NCBI GenBank assembly: GCA_937880805.1
Contig: CALGRR010000078.1
Location: 1-33,740 of the forward strand
Length of the DNA stretch: 33,740 nt
Origin: an uncultured Clostridia bacterium
GTDB taxonomy: Bacteria; Bacillota; Clostridia; Oscillospirales; Acutalibacteraceae
Direction: 5' to 3'
Each line of letters begins with the position of its first letter. Within the stretch, counting starts at the first letter, position 1. Positions 29,878 through 33,740 of this stretch are shown in pieces. The position numbers and the translations under genes are program-made. Below the pieces are notes generated by a model that was not told the origin of the DNA, ran no database searches, and was given only the letters and a program-made list of their open reading frames with translations.

Positions 29878-30561
29878 ATGATAGATGCATTATACGGCGG
29901 TGCACTCGGAATTCTGGCGGCACTTGCATTCAGCAGAATAGCAATTTTCCAAATCAAGCAAAGAACCGATGAAACAGCAAAGCTTGAAGCGGTGCAGAAC
30001 GCGGCGGTAACGATAATATGGGTTCTTCTCTCGGGAGTCCTCTTCGCAGCAGCGTTCGTAAGATTTGAGGAAACGGCATTAAGACTTGAAGCGATAGCCT
30101 ATATCTCGATAGCAATCTCAATAGGAATTGTTGATCTGGATATAAAGAAAATCCCGAACTCCTCGGTGCTGGCGTTGCTGATAGTCAGAACGGCGGCAAT
30201 CATTTACGCAATAGCAACCGGCGTTCCCGTTAAAGAATGCCTGATTCCCTCGCTGATAGGTCTTGCAGCAGGCTTCATTCTTTATCAGATTCCGATGTAT
30301 TTCGGAATACCGATAGGAACGGGTGATGTTAAATACAGCTCGGCAATCGGATATTGTCTCGGAGCATTCGGATTCCTGCAGGCTTCGCTGATAATGGCGG
30401 CGGGACTTCTGATTTATCTTATCTATCTTGTAGCAACAAAAAAAGGTTCGCTTAAAACGGCAGTTCCGATGGGGCCTTACCTTTCACTCGGCGTAATCGT
30501 AACGGCTCTTTTCCCGATGTTCGGCGAACTTTCGGAAACGGTATTCTCTCAGTTGTTTTAA
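29878..30561 (+). CDS. A24-family prepilin peptidase (CpaA/TadV type)
   Basis: A membrane aspartic peptidase of 227 residues that cuts the leader from Flp pilins and TadE-like proteins. It has about six helices. The catalytic pair is D88 in VDLDIKKIPN and D150 in GTGDVKY, where family members usually carry FGxGD or GxGD. The long N-terminal domain seen in type IV peptidases (cysteine motif) is missing, as is normal for CpaA/TadV. The ATG follows GGAGG. It is placed first, directly before the pilin genes, in one direction. Confidence 0.9.
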   Translation: MIDALYGGALGILAALAFSRIAIFQIKQRTDETAKLEAVQNAAVTIIWVLLSGVLFAAAFVRFEETALRLEAIAYISIAISIGIVDLDIKKIPNSSVLALLIVRTAAIIYAIATGVPVKECLIPSLIGLAAGFILYQIPMYFGIPIGTGDVKYSSAIGYCLGAFGFLQASLIMAAGLLIYLIYLVATKKGSLKTAVPMGPYLSLGVIVTALFPMFGELSETVFSQLF

Positions 30562-30572
30562 GTTCTGAAATA

Positions 30573-30590
30573 ACCCTTAGAGAAAAGGGT
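30573..30590 (+). promoter_or_regulatory. Short hairpin before the first flp gene
   Basis: ACCCTT-agagaa-AAGGGT in the 51-base gap, without a T-run. It could be a processing or stability hairpin that protects the pilin mRNA. Weakly supported. Confidence 0.3.
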
Positions 30591-30612
30591 AAAAATAAAT
30601 GGAGGTTTTATT

Positions 30613-30810
30613 ATGTTAAGAAAATGGTTCAAAGACGAAGAAGGTCAGGGCATGGTTGAGTACGGTCTCATCATCGGTCTTATTGCTGTTGTCGTCATTG
30701 TTGCACTTGTTGCACTTGGACCTAAGGTTCGTGAGATGTTCAACAAGGTTAACACTGAGCTCGACAAAGCAGGCGCAGGCGGAACAACTGCTCCCGCAAC
30801 AAACGGATAA
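30613..30810 (+). CDS. flp: Flp-type major pilin, copy 1
   Basis: A 65-residue prepilin. A charged leader MLRKWFKDEEG is followed by the processing site G11|Q12 with GQGMVEYGLIIGLIAVVVIVALVAL, where Glu at mature position 5 and Tyr at 6 fit the Flp G|XXXXEY rule. The hydrophobic helix forms the pilus core, and the C-terminus has a soluble tail with GAGGTTAPATNG. It is made in the membrane and cut by the peptidase at 29878. SD GGAGG lies before the ATG. A second, nearly identical gene follows. Confidence 0.93.
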   Translation: MLRKWFKDEEGQGMVEYGLIIGLIAVVVIVALVALGPKVREMFNKVNTELDKAGAGGTTAPATNG

Positions 30811-30910
30811 CAGAGATTCGGAATAATCACGACAAATCAAAAAGAGAAAAATAAGATTTAAGGGACAAAGCGAAAAGGGAAAAATTAAAAAACAGAACGG
30901 AGGAAATAAT

Positions 30911-31105
30911 ATGTTAAGAAATTGGTTTAAAGACGAAGAAGGCCAGGGCATGGTTGAATACGGTCTTATCATCGGTCTCATCGCAGTAGTAGTTATCGTT
31001 GCTCTCGTAGCACTCGGACCCAAGGTTCGTGATATGTTCAACAAGGTTAACACCGAGCTTGACAAAGCAGGCGCAGGCGGAACAACAGCTCCCACAACAA
31101 CATAA
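30911..31105 (+). CDS. flp: Flp-type major pilin, copy 2
   Basis: A 64-residue protein that differs from copy 1 at only a few positions (K4N, E44D and the tail end APTTT), yet has many silent base changes. The leader, cleavage site (G11|Q12) and core are unchanged. It is preceded by GGAGG. Keeping the protein while the third codon positions drift suggests an old duplication under selection. Both pilins could be used in one pilus or for dosage. Confidence 0.93.
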   Translation: MLRNWFKDEEGQGMVEYGLIIGLIAVVVIVALVALGPKVRDMFNKVNTELDKAGAGGTTAPTTT

Positions 31106-31151
31106 AATAACTCTTTACATACTCCAAATTAAAAATTGATTAGCCTTAAAT

Positions 31152-31191
31152 GGGTAAGTTCGCTCGCTGAGCGAGCTTACCCTTTCGTTTT
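31152..31191 (+). terminator. Attenuating terminator after the flp genes
   Basis: A 14-bp stem GGGTAAGTTCGCTC (31152-31165) with GAGCGAGCTTACCC (31169-31182), one G-U pair and loop GCT, then TTTCGTTTT. It probably lets most transcripts stop after the pilins while some continue into TadE and beyond, which would give high pilin and low machinery levels. Confidence 0.85.
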
Positions 31192-31224
31192 AAAGAAGAA
31201 AACTGTTCGGAGGTGACGGCAAAA

Positions 31225-31650
31225 ATGAAAAAGCGTTTGTTTTCAAAAAAGAATAAGCGTGAGGACGGGCAGGCAATGGTTGAGTTTGCTCTGATTTTGC
31301 CGATATTTCTCTTGATTTTATGCGGAATAATAGATTTCGGCTGGCTGTTTTATAATCAGCTTTCGCTCAATAACGCTTGCCGTGAGGGCGCAAGATATGC
31401 GGTTGTAAATACTGCGGAGGATGCAAGTACCCAGGCAATAATCAATCATATCGGGAACACAACAACAACCGTTTTTGCAAATGACGGTGTTGATATAAAG
31501 ATAGAATACAGCTCTCCCAATGACCCCACTGCGGGAGATATAACCGTTAGTATGGAAGCGGAAATATCGTTTTTCACTCCCGTTCTGAGCACGGTTTTAG
31601 GCAAGGAAAAAACAATAACCTCAACGGTTATTATGAAAGTTGAATCATAG
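31225..31650 (+). CDS. TadE-like minor pseudopilin
   Basis: A 141-residue protein with a basic leader and the processing site G15|Q16 in EDGQAMVEFALILPIFLLILCGIIDF; EF after the site matches the TadE motif. A single membrane helix follows and then an outside domain. It likely joins the Tad pilus as a minor component. I start at the ATG at 31225; a GTG at 31213 overlaps the ribosome site GGAGG (31209-31213) and is unlikely. Confidence 0.9.
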   Translation: MKKRLFSKKNKREDGQAMVEFALILPIFLLILCGIIDFGWLFYNQLSLNNACREGARYAVVNTAEDASTQAIINHIGNTTTTVFANDGVDIKIEYSSPNDPTAGDITVSMEAEISFFTPVLSTVLGKEKTITSTVIMKVES

Positions 31651-31661
31651 AGAGGTTTGTT

Positions 31662-32423
31662 ATGAAAAAGATTTATTTGATAGCTGCGGTTATTGCTCTT
31701 GTGGCAGGCTTTGCAACCTATTTTTTTGCATCGGAGCTTAAAACAAGCAAGATTGTAACGGGCGTTGATGAAGCAACGGTGCTTGTTGCGGTTCAGGATA
31801 TTGATAAGGATACAATTCTCACAAAAGAAATGTTTCAGCCTATAAAACTGCCTCAGACTGCCGTTTCTTACGGCACAATAAGCAGCATAAACGATATTAT
31901 CGGATATATGGCAACCGATGAAATATTAAAAGGCGAGCAGCTTATGGCAAGAAAGATTGCCCTTGTCGGCGATGAAAAAGCAGAAGGCAGGCTTTCATAT
32001 GAGCTCGGTAACGGAATGTATGCTTATTCAATGACCGTTGAAATCGAAAACACCATTTCATATTTTCTGAAAGAGAACGATAAGGTTAATATTTATAATG
32101 CGGCAGCTCCCGCAGCAGAGCCCGTGCTGGAAAATGTGCCCGTAATAAGAATAAGCAACTATCCCGCCAATATCCAGCAGAATGCGGGTGTTGAAATAAC
32201 TTCGTTTGCAGAGGTTACATTTGTTTTGTCAAAAGAGCAGATTCCGAAGCTTATGGCACTCAACGGTGCGGTGAGAATGGTGCTTGTGCCGTATGCCGAA
32301 GCACACGAGCTTGTTGATGATATTCAGAACGCTCAGGTGCCCGAAAGCAGAAACGAAGTGCCGGTAACAAACTACGGAATGGGTGAGATAACAACCTCGC
32401 CGCCCACAACGGCAAAGGAATAA
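31662..32423 (+). CDS. cpaB: CpaB/RcpC-like SAF-domain pilus assembly protein
   Basis: A 253-residue protein with an N-terminal membrane helix (IYLIAAVIALVAGFATYFFA) and a SAF domain (VLVAVQDIDKDTILTKEMFQPIKLP, 39-63, then GYMATDEILKGEQLMARKI, 77-95), followed by the RcpC/CpaB-type region. CpaB acts outside the membrane in Tad pilus assembly. The C-terminus is threonine- and proline-rich (TTSPPTTAKE). It lies 11 bases after the TadE gene with AGAGG before the ATG. Confidence 0.88.
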   Translation: MKKIYLIAAVIALVAGFATYFFASELKTSKIVTGVDEATVLVAVQDIDKDTILTKEMFQPIKLPQTAVSYGTISSINDIIGYMATDEILKGEQLMARKIALVGDEKAEGRLSYELGNGMYAYSMTVEIENTISYFLKENDKVNIYNAAAPAAEPVLENVPVIRISNYPANIQQNAGVEITSFAEVTFVLSKEQIPKLMALNGAVRMVLVPYAEAHELVDDIQNAQVPESRNEVPVTNYGMGEITTSPPTTAKE

Positions 32424-32457
32424 CATAAACTTTAATTTCGTTTGAGAGGAAACGGAT

Positions 32458-33660
32458 ATGGAAAGAATAAATTTACTTGTTTTGTCCGATGATCTTGATT
32501 TACGGATTGAAATAAAAAATCTTATAAACGATGAAACCTTTGCCATAAGCGGATATTCGGGCTTTTCGGCAGAGGGTAAAACAAAGATAATAAATAAGTT
32601 TCCCGAGGTTGTGCTGTGTGCCGTAAGAGGCGAGGTGCCCGATTCGGTGTTTGCCTTCGTTCAGGATTTGCTTGCGGCGGTGAGGGGAACAATAGTTGTT
32701 CTTGCCAACGATAATATATCGGTTGAGCTTGTTAACAAGGCTGCACAGTACGGTATCCGCAAGGTGCTCCCGATTGACGGCATAGGCATTGATGAGTTTT
32801 CGGAGAATATCGGCACGGTCTATAAGCTTGAACAGCAGAGAATTCTTGATACCAATGAGGGCAAAAAGGTTCGCTGCAAGGCACTCGGCTTCTTCGGCGG
32901 AAAAGGCGGCACGGGCAAAACAACAATCGCAATCGGCGTTGCCGCACAGCTTGCAAAGGCGGGCAAGAGGGTTATGCTGCTTGACCTTGATTTGCAATTC
33001 GGCGATATTTCAATGGCACTTGACCTTGAAACAAAGAATTCAATAGTTGACCTTGTTCAGGACAGAGGCGGCATAACAATAGAAAATATAAACGGCTTTG
33101 CCGTTGAACACAGCACGGGAATGAGTGTTCTCTGTGCTCCGAAGAGCCCCGAATTCGCAGATTTTGTGAGCCCCGCACACATTGAAAAAATAATTGATAT
33201 TATGCGTCCTTATTATGAATACATAATAATTGACCTTCCCGCATCCTTCGGTGAAACAACAATCACCGCCTGCGAAAACTGCGAAGAAATTTATCTGGTT
33301 TATAATAACGAAATCCTTTCTCTTCGCAATGCAAGAGTCTGCTATAACATTCTTGAACAGCTTCATCAGAGAGAAAAGGTGAGATTCATTCTTAATAAGG
33401 TTGAAAAGGGTCTTGTTAAGATTGAAGATTTTGAAGAAATGTTCCAGACAAAGATGTTTGCGGCAGTGCCTGCGGATTATCAGGCTGCCCTTTCAAGCGT
33501 AAATAAGGGTATGGCAGTAACCGTTGCACAGCCGAAATCCGAAATATCAAAGGGCATTTCAGAGATTACGGATAAGATAATTGAAATCCACACCGGCGTT
33601 GTTCCCGTAAAAGCAACGGAAGAGAAAAAAGGCGGATTGTTTAAGAAAAAGAAAAAATAA
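32458..33660 (+). CDS. cpaE: CpaE/TadZ-like pilus-localising ATPase
   Basis: A 400-residue MinD/ParA-type ATPase that places the Tad machine. Residues 1-125 form a receiver-like domain without the full phospho-acceptor set (atypical, as in TadZ). The deviant Walker A FGGKGGTGKTTIA is at about 146-158, followed by KRVMLLDLDLQFGDISMALDL and the later IIIDLPASFGETT. The C-terminus ends in a lysine-rich GGLFKKKKK tail, which may bind membrane. SD GAGAGGA precedes the ATG. The Tad ATPase and platform genes are expected next but are outside the window. Confidence 0.92.
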   Translation: MERINLLVLSDDLDLRIEIKNLINDETFAISGYSGFSAEGKTKIINKFPEVVLCAVRGEVPDSVFAFVQDLLAAVRGTIVVLANDNISVELVNKAAQYGIRKVLPIDGIGIDEFSENIGTVYKLEQQRILDTNEGKKVRCKALGFFGGKGGTGKTTIAIGVAAQLAKAGKRVMLLDLDLQFGDISMALDLETKNSIVDLVQDRGGITIENINGFAVEHSTGMSVLCAPKSPEFADFVSPAHIEKIIDIMRPYYEYIIIDLPASFGETTITACENCEEIYLVYNNEILSLRNARVCYNILEQLHQREKVRFILNKVEKGLVKIEDFEEMFQTKMFAAVPADYQAALSSVNKGMAVTVAQPKSEISKGISEITDKIIEIHTGVVPVKATEEKKGGLFKKKKK

Positions 33661-33672
33661 GCATTGTGAGGG

Positions 33673-33698
33673 TTAGAGTGACGGGAGCAATCCGAACT
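33673..33698 (-). repeat. 26-bp dispersed inverted repeat, right copy
   Basis: Inverted copy of 188-213, one mismatch. It starts 13 bases after the CpaE stop. A short frame that would continue to the window edge crosses it, but the repeat and lack of ribosome site argue against a gene. Confidence 0.75.
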
Positions 33699-33740
33699 AT
33701 GCCTGAAAGCGAGTCTTTTCAACGCTTTTCGGCGTTTCGT

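Noticed and set aside
33666..33740. Frame open to the right edge from GTG at 33666 or ATG at 33699, possibly the next Tad gene
   Set aside because: It runs through the 26-bp dispersed repeat, has no good ribosome site, and the visible residues match no Tad ATPase start.

Overview
The window looks like ordinary chromosome from an uncultured member of the Clostridia, probably an Oscillospirales-type gut anaerobe. Support comes from a complete ctsR-mcsA-mcsB-clpC heat-shock operon with CtsR operators, a T-box leader on ileS, a DarA/PstA-type cyclic-di-AMP receptor, a DUF4364 protein, rubrerythrin, and strong GGAGG ribosome sites with consensus TTGACA/TATAAT promoters spaced by 17 bases. The species assignment is inference. 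I see no tRNA, rRNA, CRISPR array, transposase or phage gene.

Layout. 1-225: a structured non-coding leader. 226-1533: argH, which ends early. 1545-1758: a small element with terminal inverted repeats between convergent genes. 1757-4331: a lipoprotein, trmL, a 63-residue protein, pth and a second anchored protein. 4483-7925: ileS behind an Ile-type T-box riboswitch. 7994-12016: a rightward five-gene operon (HExxH membrane protein, GPH sugar symporter, DUF4364, class II aldolase/epimerase, zinc-ribbon membrane protein). 12020-16395: a leftward four-gene operon (ABC exporter, DUF1854, DarA-type receptor, secreted phosphoesterase). 16414-20137: rubrerythrin, an overlapping trmN6-like/rsmI/unknown operon, and an EamA transporter. 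20188-24918: the CtsR regulon. 24923-28156: a lipoprotein plus an MBOAT/DHHW O-acylation pair. 28168-29433: paired half-size chromate-type transporters. 29446-33660: the front part of a Tad/Flp pilus locus (prepilin peptidase, two Flp pilins, TadE, CpaB, CpaE/TadZ). The secretion ATPase and platform genes would lie beyond the right edge.

How the genes fit together. McsA, McsB and ClpC form the arginine-phosphorylation proteolysis system controlled by CtsR. The Tad genes make, process and position a pilus, with an attenuating hairpin after the pilins. The MBOAT and DHHW proteins are a membrane acyltransferase and its extracellular partner. The ABC exporter/DUF1854/DarA/phosphoesterase operon is the least understood unit and the best candidate for an undescribed system, because it joins a c-di-AMP sensor of unknown output to an exporter with an extra zinc-ribbon domain. 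Other points of interest are the element beside the shortened argH, a mirrored CtsR operator array that also reaches the EamA promoter, a hairpin that pairs with the rubrerythrin ribosome site, and related inverted repeats close to both ends of the window.
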